Assembly: GCA_965277355.1 (NCBI GenBank)
Contig: CBDICN010000001.1
Coordinates: 124,001-188,000 of the forward strand
Direction: 5' to 3'
Length of the DNA: 64,000 nt
Source: RH-AL1 sp965277355
Lineage (GTDB): Bacteria; Pseudomonadota; Alphaproteobacteria; Rhizobiales; Beijerinckiaceae
Made by a program: the position numbers and the translations under genes
Notes under the pieces: generated by a model
Told to the model about the DNA's origin: nothing
Databases searched by the model: none
Seen by the model: the letters and a program-made list of their open reading frames with translations, nothing else
Shown: piece after piece, positions 26,231 through 38,748 of the stretch
Layout: every line of letters begins with the position of its first letter
How positions within the stretch are numbered: position 1 is the first letter of the stretch

Positions 26231-27007
26231 TCATCGCGCGGCTGCGGCATAGCCGCGGCAATCGTGATCGAGCAGAGCCTCGCCATGCGCGATGTCGTGG
26301 CCGTTGTGGGCGAGCTGGCGCGCCAGCACGAAGAAGCCGGGCTTGCCGTCGACCGATTGAGCGCCCGCGACCACGATGGTCCATTCGTGCATCGTCCCGG
26401 CATCGATCCGCAAGCCCTTGGCAACGAGTTCGAACGGGCTGATCCCTGCGAGATCCTCGCTCTGCACGACGCTCGTCCAGTAGCGCGGCGCGGCGTTCAA
26501 GATCTTGATGCTCATCCAGCTACGCGGACGCAAGGCAGGCTCCTGCCGTGCCAGCGCCTGACGCATGGCAGGCCGAACGCAATCCACATGGATGTGCAGC
26601 TGGTCCTGGCTGCGGCCTGGCCGCGAATTGACGGCGAGGGCGAGATCGGCACGCTCGAGCGTCTGGCCGAGCGCATCGGTCACGTAGTGACGGGCGCTCC
26701 AAGCGTCGGCGAAATAGTTTGGCGCCGCCGTAGCGCGCAGGCCTTCCGCCTCGATGCCGATCGTGCGGACGGTCGGAGTGACGATGACGTGCGTCGTATC
26801 GAGCGGCGAGCGAAGCACCGCATAGCCCGATGCGACACCGCCGGGTGTCTGAACGGCGAGACAGGGAAAAGCCGCGCCCGTCAGGGCGTGGTCGGCGAGA
26901 CAGCTCTGTACGACGCGCCACAGCAAGCCGCGCTCCCCCGCTGCAACGCAAGTGGAAATCAGGATGCCTGAGGCAATCAAGAGGGCGGCGCAGAGCCTTT
27001 TTATCAT
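26231..27007 (-). CDS. cdh: CDP-diacylglycerol pyrophosphatase-like protein
   Basis: A 258-residue exported enzyme of the CDP-diacylglycerol diphosphatase (Cdh) family, which splits CDP-diacylglycerol to phosphatidate and CMP. A signal peptide (MIKRLCAALLIASG to VAAG) is followed by LWRVVQSCL. Further markers are LAVNSRPGRSQDQLHIHVDC near residue 131, with the HxHxD of the HIT-like active site, and RSWMSIKILNAAPRYW. An upstream ATG at 27028 would add seven residues. It converges on dnaN. Confidence 0.85.
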   Translation of the reverse strand: MIKRLCAALLIASGILISTCVAAGERGLLWRVVQSCLADHALTGAAFPCLAVQTPGGVASGYAVLRSPLDTTHVIVTPTVRTIGIEAEGLRATAAPNYFADAWSARHYVTDALGQTLERADLALAVNSRPGRSQDQLHIHVDCVRPAMRQALARQEPALRPRSWMSIKILNAAPRYWTSVVQSEDLAGISPFELVAKGLRIDAGTMHEWTIVVAGAQSVDGKPGFFVLARQLAHNGHDIAHGEALLDHDCRGYAAAAR

Positions 27008-27115
27008 CGGTTTCGAGCGCGAAGTCACGAAACCGCTTGTCGCACGCTTTCGCTAACAGTCGGTACCTTGTCGCAGCAGCGAGGCGAGGCTCCGGGCGTC
27101 CTCGCCTCGGATCGT

Positions 27116-27289
27116 TCAGCGACGAACGAAGTTCATCACCAGGGCAACGAGGAACAGGATGATCGCGATGTAGAAGATGATCTTTGCGATGCTCGCGGCG
27201 CCTGCCGCTATACCACCGAAGCCGAAGATGGCGGCGATGACGGCGACGACGGCGGCGATGAGAGCATAGTAGAGAAGATTGCCAGCCAT
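27116..27289 (-). CDS. Small DUF1328 (YtjA-like) membrane protein
   Basis: A 57-residue protein with two hydrophobic helices, of the DUF1328/YtjA family. It starts MAGNLLYYALIAAVVAVI, then GFGGIAAGAASIAKIIFYIAI, and ends in VMNFVRR. GGAGG lies seven bases before ATG 27289, so the longer start at 27319 is wrong. Such proteins are often induced by stress; the function is unknown. Confidence 0.9.
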   Translation of the reverse strand: MAGNLLYYALIAAVVAVIAAIFGFGGIAAGAASIAKIIFYIAIILFLVALVMNFVRR

Positions 27290-27408
27290 GATAAACCTCC
27301 GGTTCCAGACTGCGGCCAAATCACGGTCGAGCTGCTTCGGTTCCGCTAATCTGGTGCAAACAAAGGATCTTCTAGTCTCATATGTCTTTTGCTGGACGGG
27401 TCTGGCTG

Positions 27409-30099
27409 CTAGACGTGCTCGTGCGCCATGAGCGCGCCGACGGCGTCGAGCGCCGCCTGCGCGGCCGACCCGTCCGGGCCGCCGGCCTGCGCCATGTCGC
27501 GCCGGCCGCCCCCGCCTTTGCCGCCGAGCCGCTCCGCCGCCGCGCGCACCAGCGCCACCGCGTCGAACCGTGGCGTGAGATCCGGCGTGACCGCGACCAC
27601 CACCCCCGCCTTGCCGTCGCCGGCCACCCCGACGATGGCGACGACGCCGGAGCCGATCGTCTGCTTGGCGTCGTCGGCGAGCGCCTTCAAGTCGCGCATC
27701 TCGACGCCCGAGATCGCCTTGCCGAAGAACCTCACGCCGCCCACGTCGCTGACGGCCGCCTCGCCGGCGCCGCCGTCGCCGGCCATCGCCAGCTTCTTGC
27801 GCATGTCGGCGAGCTCGCGGTCGAGCTTGCGGTTCTCGTCGAGCAGCGCGGCGAGGCGGGCCTGCGCCTCGTCCTCCGGCGCCTTGAGGAGGGCGGCGAC
27901 CGCCCCGAGCTTCTCCGCCCGCGCGTTAAGGTGGTGGCGCGCCCGCGCGCCGGTCTTGGCCTCGATGCGCCGGACGCCGGCCGAGACTGGGCTCTGCGAC
28001 ACGATCGTGATGAGCCCGATGTCGCCGGTCATGGCGACATGCGTGCCGCCGCACAGCTCGATGGAGAAGGCCGGCCCGTGCGGGTCGGGCTCGGCAACGC
28101 CGTCGGCCCGCGCGAGCCCCATCGCGACGACGCGGACCTCGTCGCCGTATTTCTCGCCGAACAGCGCGCGGGCGCCGGACTTGATCGCGGCGTCGACCGG
28201 CATCTGGCGCGTCGCGACCGGCGCGTTGTCGAGCACGGCCCGGTTGGCGATGTCCTCGATGACGGCGAGCTCCGCGGCACCGATCGCCTTCTGGTGCGAG
28301 AAGTCGAAGCGCAGCCGGTCGGGGGCGACCAGCGAACCCTTCTGCGCGACATGATCGCCGAGCGTGAGGCGGAGCGCCTCGTGCAACAGGTGGGTCGCGG
28401 AATGGTTGGCGCGGATCGACGCCCGCCGCCCGTGATCGACGATGCAGTCGAGTGTCATGCCCTTGCTGACGGTGCCGGCCTCGAGCGTGCAGTCATGCAC
28501 GAAAAGGTCGCCAAGCTTCTTCTGGGTGTTGGCCACGCGCACGCGGGTCTCGCCGCTCGTCATCAGGCCGGTGTCGCCGACCTGGCCGCCCGACTCGCCG
28601 TAGAAGGGCGTCTGGTTGAGGACGAGGAGGATGTCGTCGCCGGCGTTCGCCGTCTCGACGTGACCGCCGTCCTTGAGGATCGCCGCGACCTTGGCCTCGA
28701 CGCGCTCGGTCGAGTAGCCGAGGAAGTCGGTCGCGCCGACCGCGTCGCGCACCGCGAACCAGTGCGTCTCGGTGCTCGCATCGCCGGAGCCCGACCAGGC
28801 TTTGCGTGCCTCCGCCTTCTGACGCGCCATCGACGTCTCGAAGCCGGCGAGATCGACGCCGAGATGTTTGGCCCGCAACGCGTCCTGGGTCAGGTCGAGC
28901 GGGAAGCCGTAGGTGTCGTAGAGCCTGAAGGCGATCTCGCCGGGCAGCGTGCCGTTCTCGGGCAGACGACGCGTTTCCTCGTCGAGGATGGCAAGGCCGC
29001 GGGCGAGGGTGGTGCGGAACCGGGTCTCCTCCAGCCGCAGCGTCTCGGTGATCAGCGCCTCGGCCCGTAGCAGCTCGGGAAAGGCCTGGCCCATCTCGCG
29101 GGTGAGCGACGGCACCAGGCGCCAGAGCAAGGGCTCCTGCGCGCCGAGGATCTGGGCGTGGCGCATCGCGCGTCGCATAATGCGGCGCAGCACGTAGCCG
29201 CGCCCTTCGTTGCCGGGCAACACGCCGTCCGCGACGAGGAAGGAGGAGGCGCGAAGATGGTCGGCGATGACCCGATGGCTGGCCCGCAGGGGCCCCGACG
29301 TATCGGTGGAGGTCGCGTCGGCGATGGCGGCGATCAGCGTGCGGAAGAGGTCGATGTCGTAGTTCGAGGTCACACCCTGGAGCAGCGCGGCGATGCGCTC
29401 GAGGCCCATGCCGGTGTCGATCGAGGGGCGGGGCAGGACGCGCCGGTCGTCCTTCGTCACCTGCTCGTACTGCATGAAGACGAGGTTCCAGAACTCGAGG
29501 AAACGATCGCCGTCTCCGCCCGGGCTGCCGGGCGGCCCGCCGGCGAGCGTCTCGCCCTGATCGAAGAAAATCTCGGAGCACGGGCCGCAGGGGCCGGTCT
29601 CGCCCATCGACCAGAAATTGTCGGACGAGGCGATGCGGATGATCCTGGCGTCGGGGAAGCCCGCGATCGTCTTCCACAACGCGTAGGCGTCGTCGTCGTC
29701 GTGGTAGACGGTGACGAGGAGCTTCTCGGCCGGCAGCTCGAAGGTCTTGGTGATCAGCGTCCAGGCGAACTCGATGGCCTCGGCCTTGAAGTAGTCGCCG
29801 AATGAGAAATTCCCGAGCATCTCGAAGAAGGTGTGGTGCCGGGCGGTGTAGCCGACGTTGTCGAGGTCGTTGTGCTTGCCGCCGGCGCGAACGCACTTCT
29901 GGGACGAGGCGGCGCGGGTGTAGGCGCGCTTGTCGTGACCGGTGAAGACGGTCTTGAACGGCACCATGCCTGCATTGGTGAACATCAGGCTGGGGTCGTT
30001 GCGCGGCACCAGCGGCGCGGACGGCACGATTTCGTGGCCGTTGCGAGCGAAGTAGTCGAGAAACGCGGAGCGGATCTCGTTGACGCCGGTGCCGTTCAT
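27409..30099 (-). CDS. alaS: Alanine-tRNA ligase
   Basis: AlaRS (896 residues) charges tRNA-Ala and edits mischarged Ser and Gly. The catalytic domain starts VNEIRSAFLDYFARNGHE and has LMFTNAGMVPFK, then NVGYTARHHTFFEMLGNFSFGDYFK. The editing domain has the zinc-type HSATHLLHEAL (near 575) and ELCGGTHVAMTGDIG. The C-terminal end is a coiled coil plus glycine-rich C-Ala domain (GKGGGGRRDMAQAGG). I start at ATG 30099. It lies 178 bases behind recA on the same strand, an order conserved in alphaproteobacteria. Confidence 0.97.
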   Translation of the reverse strand: MNGTGVNEIRSAFLDYFARNGHEIVPSAPLVPRNDPSLMFTNAGMVPFKTVFTGHDKRAYTRAASSQKCVRAGGKHNDLDNVGYTARHHTFFEMLGNFSFGDYFKAEAIEFAWTLITKTFELPAEKLLVTVYHDDDDAYALWKTIAGFPDARIIRIASSDNFWSMGETGPCGPCSEIFFDQGETLAGGPPGSPGGDGDRFLEFWNLVFMQYEQVTKDDRRVLPRPSIDTGMGLERIAALLQGVTSNYDIDLFRTLIAAIADATSTDTSGPLRASHRVIADHLRASSFLVADGVLPGNEGRGYVLRRIMRRAMRHAQILGAQEPLLWRLVPSLTREMGQAFPELLRAEALITETLRLEETRFRTTLARGLAILDEETRRLPENGTLPGEIAFRLYDTYGFPLDLTQDALRAKHLGVDLAGFETSMARQKAEARKAWSGSGDASTETHWFAVRDAVGATDFLGYSTERVEAKVAAILKDGGHVETANAGDDILLVLNQTPFYGESGGQVGDTGLMTSGETRVRVANTQKKLGDLFVHDCTLEAGTVSKGMTLDCIVDHGRRASIRANHSATHLLHEALRLTLGDHVAQKGSLVAPDRLRFDFSHQKAIGAAELAVIEDIANRAVLDNAPVATRQMPVDAAIKSGARALFGEKYGDEVRVVAMGLARADGVAEPDPHGPAFSIELCGGTHVAMTGDIGLITIVSQSPVSAGVRRIEAKTGARARHHLNARAEKLGAVAALLKAPEDEAQARLAALLDENRKLDRELADMRKKLAMAGDGGAGEAAVSDVGGVRFFGKAISGVEMRDLKALADDAKQTIGSGVVAIVGVAGDGKAGVVVAVTPDLTPRFDAVALVRAAAERLGGKGGGGRRDMAQAGGPDGSAAQAALDAVGALMAHEHV

Positions 30100-30277
30100 C
30101 GCGGTCTCGAACCCTATCTTCTGGAGCGTGCGGGCTGCCGGCGCTGGCAGACCCGCAGCAAAGCCTACGCCCGTTCTAGCGAGCGCCCGGAAGACTGTCG
30201 ATACGCGGGACCGGGTTGCTCCCGGTCGCCGCGCGGCTCCGCGGCGCCGACCACGGCCATGGCAGACGCCGCGCGGC

Positions 30278-31354
30278 TCACGCCTGCTCGGCCGCGTCGT
30301 CCTCGTCGACCTGATCGAGGATGCGCTCCGCGATAAGCCCGGCATTTTCGCGAATGGCGAGCTCGATCGCCTCCGCCATCACCGGATTGGCCTTCAGGAA
30401 CGCCTTGGCATTCTCGCGGCCCTGGCCGAGCCGCTGGCTGTCGTAGGAGAACCAGGCGCCCGACTTCTCGACGACACCGGCCTTGACCCCGAGATCGACG
30501 AGCTCGCCCATCTTCGACACGCCCTCGCCGTACATGATGTCGAATTCGACCTGCTTGAACGGCGGCGCGACCTTGTTCTTCACCACCTTGACGCGGGTCT
30601 GGTTGCCGGTGACCTCCTCGCGCTCCTTGATCGAGCCGATGCGTCGGATGTCGAGCCGAACGGAGGCGTAGAATTTCAGCGCGTTGCCGCCGGTCGTCGT
30701 CTCCGGCGAGCCGTACATCACGCCGATCTTCATGCGAATTTGGTTGATGAAGATGACCATCGTCTGCGAGCGGGAGATCGAGGCGGTGAGCTTGCGCAAG
30801 GCCTGGCTCATCAGCCGCGCCTGCAGGCCCGGCTGGCTGTCTCCCATCTCGCCGTCGATCTCGGCGCGGGGCGTCAGCGCCGCGACCGAATCGATGACCA
30901 GGACGTCCACCGCCCCCGAACGAACGAGCGTGTCGGTGATCTCGAGCGCCTGCTCGCCGGTATCGGGCTGCGAGATCAGGAGATCCTCGAGGTTGACGCC
31001 GAGTTTACGGGCGTAGATCGGATCGAGCGCATGTTCGGCGTCGATGAAGGCGCACACGCCCCCCTTCTTCTGGGCCTCGGCTATGACGTGCAGCGTCAGC
31101 GTGGTCTTGCCCGACGATTCCGGTCCGTAGATCTCGACGACGCGCCCGCGCGGCAGGCCGCCGACGCCGAGCGCTATGTCGAGGCCGAGCGAGCCGGTCG
31201 ATACCGTCTCGATCTCCACCGCCTTCTGGTTCTTGCCGAGGCGCATGATCGAGCCCTTGCCGAAGCTGCGCTCGATCTGCGATAGCGCCGCATCGAGCGC
31301 CTTGGTCTTGTCCACGGACGATCCTTCCACGAGGCGGAGATTGACTTGCGACAT
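30278..31354 (-). CDS. recA: RecA recombinase
   Basis: RecA (358 residues) forms filaments on single-stranded DNA for recombinational repair and triggers LexA self-cleavage. Walker A is GPESSGKTT (77-85), the Walker B strand is DVLVIDSVAAL, and MSQALRKLTASISRSQT and INQIRMKIGVMYGSPETTTGGNALKFYAS are the DNA-binding loop region. The C-terminus is acidic (DQVDEDDAAEQ). I start at ATG 31354 as MSQVNLRLVEG, which fits the family. A LexA-like site lies 65 bases upstream. Confidence 0.98.
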   Translation of the reverse strand: MSQVNLRLVEGSSVDKTKALDAALSQIERSFGKGSIMRLGKNQKAVEIETVSTGSLGLDIALGVGGLPRGRVVEIYGPESSGKTTLTLHVIAEAQKKGGVCAFIDAEHALDPIYARKLGVNLEDLLISQPDTGEQALEITDTLVRSGAVDVLVIDSVAALTPRAEIDGEMGDSQPGLQARLMSQALRKLTASISRSQTMVIFINQIRMKIGVMYGSPETTTGGNALKFYASVRLDIRRIGSIKEREEVTGNQTRVKVVKNKVAPPFKQVEFDIMYGEGVSKMGELVDLGVKAGVVEKSGAWFSYDSQRLGQGRENAKAFLKANPVMAEAIELAIRENAGLIAERILDQVDEDDAAEQA

Positions 31355-31419
31355 GGGCGTTTCGATCCTTCTGACACGGGGCGGGGCGGCCGCGCAATTC
31401 GCGGTCGACACGGCCGAAC

Positions 31420-31434
31420 GTACTCTCTTTGTTC
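31420..31434 (-). promoter_or_regulatory. Probable LexA (SOS) box of recA
   Basis: On the minus strand GAAC-AAAGAGA-GTAC matches the alphaproteobacterial LexA box (GAAC-N7-GAAC) at seven of eight fixed bases. It lies 66-80 bases upstream of the recA start codon, a common place for this operator. The one mismatch (GTAC for GAAC) weakens it. Confidence 0.6.
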
Positions 31435-31766
31435 TTGTTGACAAGCCTTTCGCTCAGATCCCGCGAAAAGAGTTCGCCGGAGGATCGAGGACGCCGAACT
31501 TGTCGCGGCCGCCAACGCCATCCAGCCGGTGCGGCTCGCTTTGAGGCAGGCGCGCGAGCCCGCTTCAACCCGTTCCGGTTCGACGGCTTGAGCGCGCCCT
31601 GGGCAGCGCGTCAGCGCAGCGCTACTGCGCTGCTGCCGCTCGACCGGCGGCCGCACACGCTGGCGCACATGCTTGTTGCGTTGGCGGCGCGGCACGGCGG
31701 CCGCGTCGATCTGGGCGAAAGCGTGTGGTCGCTGACGACGTGAGGCCGCTGACGTACGGCCGGGCC
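31435..31766. other. recA/galU intergenic stretch without a clear gene
   Basis: This stretch has an open plus-strand frame of 104 codons (31429-31743) ending HTLAHMLVALAARHGGRVDLGESVWSLTT in parts, and a shorter one in another frame (AELVAAANAIQPVRLALRQ). Neither is a family I know. They could be remnants of a decayed gene, or GC-rich chance frames. Confidence 0.35.
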
Positions 31767-32654
31767 TCAGGCCTTCAGCATCGCCTGCAACTCGCGGGTG
31801 AAGGCCGGCGCGACCTCCTTGTCGGCCAGCGCGAAGGCGACGTTGGCGGTGAGAAAGCCGAGCTTCGAGCCGCAGTCGTAGGTCTTGCCGTCGAAGCGGA
31901 CGCCGTGGAAGGGCTGCGTCTCGGCGAGTTTTTTCATCCCGTCGGTGAGCTGGATCTCGCCGCCGGCGCCCTTCTCCACCGTCTCGAGGATGGCGAAGAT
32001 CTCGGGTCCGAGCACGTAGCGACCGGAGATGATGCAGTTCGAGGGCGCGGTGCCCTGCGGCGGCTTCTCGACCATGCCGGTGATCTCGAAGGTCGCGCCG
32101 CGGTCGTGGCCAATCGAGACGATGCCGTATTGATGGGTCTCCTCGTCCGGCACCTCCTCCACCGCGATGACGTTGCCGCCATGGGTCTCGTAGGCGTGGA
32201 TGCACTGCTCGAGGCAGCGCGTCTTCTGCTTGCCTGACGGCATCGTCACCATGTCGGGCAGCAGCACGGCGAACGGCTCGTCGCCGATGATCTCGCGCGC
32301 GCACCATACCGCGTGGCCGAGGCCGAGCGGGGCCTGCTGGCGGGTGAAGCTGGTGGCGCCGGCCGCCGGCAGCTGCTTCTTGAGCAGGGCGGCGCCGGCG
32401 GTCTTGTTGCGCTTCTCGAGCGTGTCCTCGAGTTCGTAATTGATGTCGAAATAGTCCTCGATGACCGCCTTGCCGCGCCCGGTAACGAAAACGAAGTGTT
32501 CGATGCCGGCCTCGCGCGCCTCGTCGACCACGTGCTGCAGCACAGGCGCGTCGACCACGGTAAGCATCTCCTTCGGCACGCTCTTGGTCGCCGGCAGGAA
32601 ACGGGTGCCGAGCCCGGCGACGGGGAATACGGCCTTGCGGATCTTTCGCGTCAT
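31767..32654 (-). CDS. galU: UTP-glucose-1-phosphate uridylyltransferase
   Basis: GalU (295 residues) makes UDP-glucose from UTP and glucose-1-phosphate for surface glycans. The nucleotidyltransferase signature is FPVAGLGTRFLPATKSVPKE (10-29), followed by LQHVVDEAREAGIE, the QPLGLGHAV-type QAPLGLGHAVWCAR, and GMVEKPPQGTAPSN. I start at ATG 32654 (MTRKIRKAVFPVAG). With galE at 36.7 kb it supplies UDP-sugars. Confidence 0.95.
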   Translation of the reverse strand: MTRKIRKAVFPVAGLGTRFLPATKSVPKEMLTVVDAPVLQHVVDEAREAGIEHFVFVTGRGKAVIEDYFDINYELEDTLEKRNKTAGAALLKKQLPAAGATSFTRQQAPLGLGHAVWCAREIIGDEPFAVLLPDMVTMPSGKQKTRCLEQCIHAYETHGGNVIAVEEVPDEETHQYGIVSIGHDRGATFEITGMVEKPPQGTAPSNCIISGRYVLGPEIFAILETVEKGAGGEIQLTDGMKKLAETQPFHGVRFDGKTYDCGSKLGFLTANVAFALADKEVAPAFTRELQAMLKA

Positions 32655-32819
32655 ATTTTGACTTTGCCCCCGTCGCCGTCTGTCGGCATGGCTCATTTCA
32701 TCAGCCGAGGACGGCAACCGACAGCGCGATAGATGAAATGGCGTTCCTTGTCGACAGGTCGCAGGCACGAAGAGGAACGAAGCCGGATGACGATTTGTCG
32801 ATCGCGGTCACAAGGGCGA

Positions 32820-33068
32820 TCAGCCGACGACGGATCTGATCCATCGCCACAGCGACCAGCGATCGTCCCTCCGGCCGGGAGACGATGATTTCAGCTCCTT
32901 GCTGTAGGAGAGGCCCGACCCAGGAAGCGATCCCGTAAGCCGTTCTTTCCCGCGACCGAAATTGAAGGTCAGCGGAGACCCGCCGATCGACAGGCTGACG
33001 CCGGCTTTCGACAGGTTCAGACGAACACCGGGAACGATGCGCAGGCTGCGATGGAAGCGTAGGCCGAT
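32820..33068 (-). CDS. DUF4236-like small protein with no standard start codon
   Basis: An 82-codon frame whose first 60 residues match DUF4236: GLRFHRSLRIVPGVRLNLSK, then AGVSLSIGGSPLTFNFGRG, and SLPGSGLSYSKEL. Members normally begin M-G-(F/L)-R-F. Here the codon in front of GLRFHR is ATC (33066-33068), and an in-frame TAA lies three codons further upstream, so no ATG, GTG or TTG is available. Either ATC is used as a rare start or the gene is freshly silenced by ATG to ATC. The function is unknown. Confidence 0.65.
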   Translation of the reverse strand: MGLRFHRSLRIVPGVRLNLSKAGVSLSIGGSPLTFNFGRGKERLTGSLPGSGLSYSKELKSSSPGRRDDRWSLWRWIRSVVG

Positions 33069-33136
33069 GCCGTCTTATACCTGATTCGCAACCGTGATAC
33101 GATGGCACGAGAGCGGCGCGGCAAGCTTCGGCGCGC

Positions 33137-36445
<3,309 letters not shown>

Positions 36446-36722
36446 CGGGCGGTTGTACCAAAATTCGCTCGGCTGTCATCCTGTGATGGCCGACGGACTG
36501 CACGGCGGAAGGCTCGCGTCCAAGCAGGCGCCATGCATTAGAGCGCCTCCGGTCGCTTCGCGGATGTCCCGAGAGCCGGCCTCGCGTTGAGGCGCGCGGC
36601 CTGTTCGTCGCGCCGAAGGCCTTGGTTCCACCGGCTTGCGCCGCCGCCCTTGTCGGGTTCAGCCCTTGGCGATAGCCGGGATCGCATGGCATGCTCCCGC
36701 GCGGACGGAAAGGCGCAACGTC

Positions 36723-37721
36723 ATGAGCGTGTTGGTCACGGGCGGCGCGGGCTATATCGGCGGCCACATGGTGCTCGCCCTGCTCGACGCCGGCGAGAGC
36801 GTGGTGGTGCTCGACAATCTGTCGACGGGATTTCGCTGGGCGGTTCCCCCGCAGGCGACCTTCATCCAAGGCGACTTCGGCGATGAGGCGCTGGTCGCCA
36901 AGCTCATCGCCGACCATGGCATCGAAGCGGTCGCGCATTTCGCGGCCAAGATCGTGGTGCCGGAGTCGGTCGCCGACCCGCTCGGCTACTATCACAACAA
37001 CACCGCGAAGGCCCGCTCGCTGATCGAGACGGTGGTCAAGGGCGGCGTCGGGCACTTCATCTTCTCTTCGACGGCCGCGGTCTACGGCGAACCCGACGCG
37101 ATGCCGGTGACGGAGGACATTCCCCTCGCGCCCATCAATCCCTACGGCCGCTCCAAGCTGATGGTCGAATGGATGCTGGCCGATACCGTGCGGGCCTATC
37201 CGCTGAACGCGGCGGTGTTGCGCTACTTCAATGTCGCGGGCGCCGATCCGCAAGGCCGGCTCGGCCAATCGACGCCGAACGCCACGCATCTCATCAAGAT
37301 CGCCGTGCAGGCCGCGCTCGGCCATCGCGACGGCATGGATTGTTTCGGCACCGACTATCCGACGCGGGACGGGTCGTGCGTGCGCGACTACATCCAGGTG
37401 TCGGATCTCATCGCCGCGCACATGCTGGCGTTGCGGCATCTACGCTCCGGCGGCGACAGCCTCACCTGCAATTGCGGCTACGGCCGCGGCCTTTCCGTGC
37501 TCGAGATCATCGACGTGGTGAAAGCCGTGTCCGGCGTCGACTTCCCGGTGCGGATCGCCGCGCGCAGGGCCGGCGATCCGGCCTCGCTCGTCGCCGGCGC
37601 GGAGCGGGCGCGTCGCTTGCTCGGCTGGCAGCCGCGCTACGCCGACGATGTCCACGCCATCGTGCACCAGGCGCTGGAGTGGGAACGGCGGCTCGTGGAG
37701 TGGAAGAAGCCGCCGGATTGA
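36723..37721 (+). CDS. galE: UDP-glucose 4-epimerase
   Basis: GalE (332 residues) interconverts UDP-glucose and UDP-galactose with bound NAD. The Rossmann motif is TGGAGYIGG (6-14), FSSTAAVYG (114-122) gives the Ser/Thr, and the catalytic Tyr and Lys lie in YGRSK (141-145). NVAGADPQGRLGQSTPNATHLI is typical of GalE. I start at ATG 36723, with GGAAAGG a few bases upstream; the frame is open to 36636 but the extra part is not conserved in type. Confidence 0.95.
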   Translation: MSVLVTGGAGYIGGHMVLALLDAGESVVVLDNLSTGFRWAVPPQATFIQGDFGDEALVAKLIADHGIEAVAHFAAKIVVPESVADPLGYYHNNTAKARSLIETVVKGGVGHFIFSSTAAVYGEPDAMPVTEDIPLAPINPYGRSKLMVEWMLADTVRAYPLNAAVLRYFNVAGADPQGRLGQSTPNATHLIKIAVQAALGHRDGMDCFGTDYPTRDGSCVRDYIQVSDLIAAHMLALRHLRSGGDSLTCNCGYGRGLSVLEIIDVVKAVSGVDFPVRIAARRAGDPASLVAGAERARRLLGWQPRYADDVHAIVHQALEWERRLVEWKKPPD

Positions 37722-37726
37722 AACGA

Positions 37727-37920
37727 TCACGTGCGGTACACCTCGACGCGGCGCCGTTCGGCGGCACCGACCAGGTCTGCGTCGCAGGTCGCAAGCGGCA
37801 ATGCTCGACGGATCGCAAGTTCGAGGTACGCGCCGTCGTAGACGGTCAGCCGCTCCTCGCGAGCCAATGTAAGCGTCGCATCGACCCCGCCGCGCGGGTC
37901 CGGATACGAGAGGGATAACG
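37727..37920 (-). pseudogene. Remnant of a VapC-type PIN toxin
   Basis: The last 45 codons match the C-terminal end of VapC/PIN toxins: LAREERLTVYDGAYLELAIRR, then PLATCDADLVGAA. The Asp of TVYDGAY and that of TCDADL are active-site acids of the fold. The N-terminal two thirds of the PIN domain and any vapB antitoxin are missing. The open frame starts at 37963 but its first 25 residues are not PIN-like. Confidence 0.65.
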
Positions 37921-38044
37921 CATCGTCTTTCCTTCGTTGTAGACAACAAAGGCATCTCGCCACTCACCATCAGATGTCAACAGACCTGTCTGTTAACCTC
38001 GAGATCGTCACGTTCTCCTACCCCTCGGCGAGCGTCCGCAGGCC

Positions 38045-38542
38045 TCAGCGAGACGTGAGTTTCATCACCAATTCCGCCACGTCCGGTCGGCCGCTTAACA
38101 ACTCGTCCAACGTGAAAGGGCATGCCTCGGGCAAGGGCGGGGTTGTGTCGGTGTTTTCTTCCCCAGCCTTCAGCCCATAACGCGCGTCGGCATACAGCTC
38201 TTCCAGATCGAGGCGCTGTCGCATCGACGGGGTGAAATTGCGCCGGGCTCCCGCCAGGAAGGTTGCGACCTCGCCGCGCCAGTGCGCCGCTGCTTGGTCA
38301 TCTGGTCGAGCATGCAGCTTGAGAAGGTGCGTCAGAGCCTGAACCAATAGGCTGCCGCAAGCCCGCAGTTCCGACAGCCCCACGTCCCGCACCTCTTCGA
38401 TCACGTTGAGCCAATCCACCGCCTTGTTCAGCCGCTCGCCGGCCGCCAGCCGTCGCAGCAGAGCCGCCTGTTGCTCGGCCCAGGCCAAGGCGTCGTACTC
38501 GTAGAGATTTTTCGGCTGAGCCTCTGTTGGTAGGTTGGCCAT
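38045..38542 (-). CDS. DUF29-family protein
   Basis: A 165-residue DUF29 protein. The family start NLYEYDALAWAEQQAALLRRL is followed by DWLNVIEEVRDVGLSELRAC and LKLHARPDDQ, all helical. The role is unknown; such genes are frequent in accessory DNA. ATGs at 38551 and 38563 are alternative starts and none has a strong ribosome-binding site. Confidence 0.75.
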   Translation of the reverse strand: MANLPTEAQPKNLYEYDALAWAEQQAALLRRLAAGERLNKAVDWLNVIEEVRDVGLSELRACGSLLVQALTHLLKLHARPDDQAAAHWRGEVATFLAGARRNFTPSMRQRLDLEELYADARYGLKAGEENTDTTPPLPEACPFTLDELLSGRPDVAELVMKLTSR

Positions 38543-38748
38543 GGACGTCATCCCGCTCAACATTCAGGTTAGCTTACCACTTTCCACCCGCAAGAGCAGT
38601 TCGGGAAGCGGTGCCAGGTTGTCGCTCGCGGGCGAAACCGCTTTCCCCGCGTCGTTTTCAGCGGCAACCCGAGCGGCGCTCGGCTAGGCGTGCGGGCTCG
38701 ACCGCGATGCTCGACCGGCTTGCGAGCCTATCGCCGCCTCGACGCCGA

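Noticed and set aside
30200..30240. Hairpin GACCGGG-CCCGGTC between recA and alaS
   Set aside because: A stem of seven pairs but no T-run; it could be chance in GC-rich DNA.
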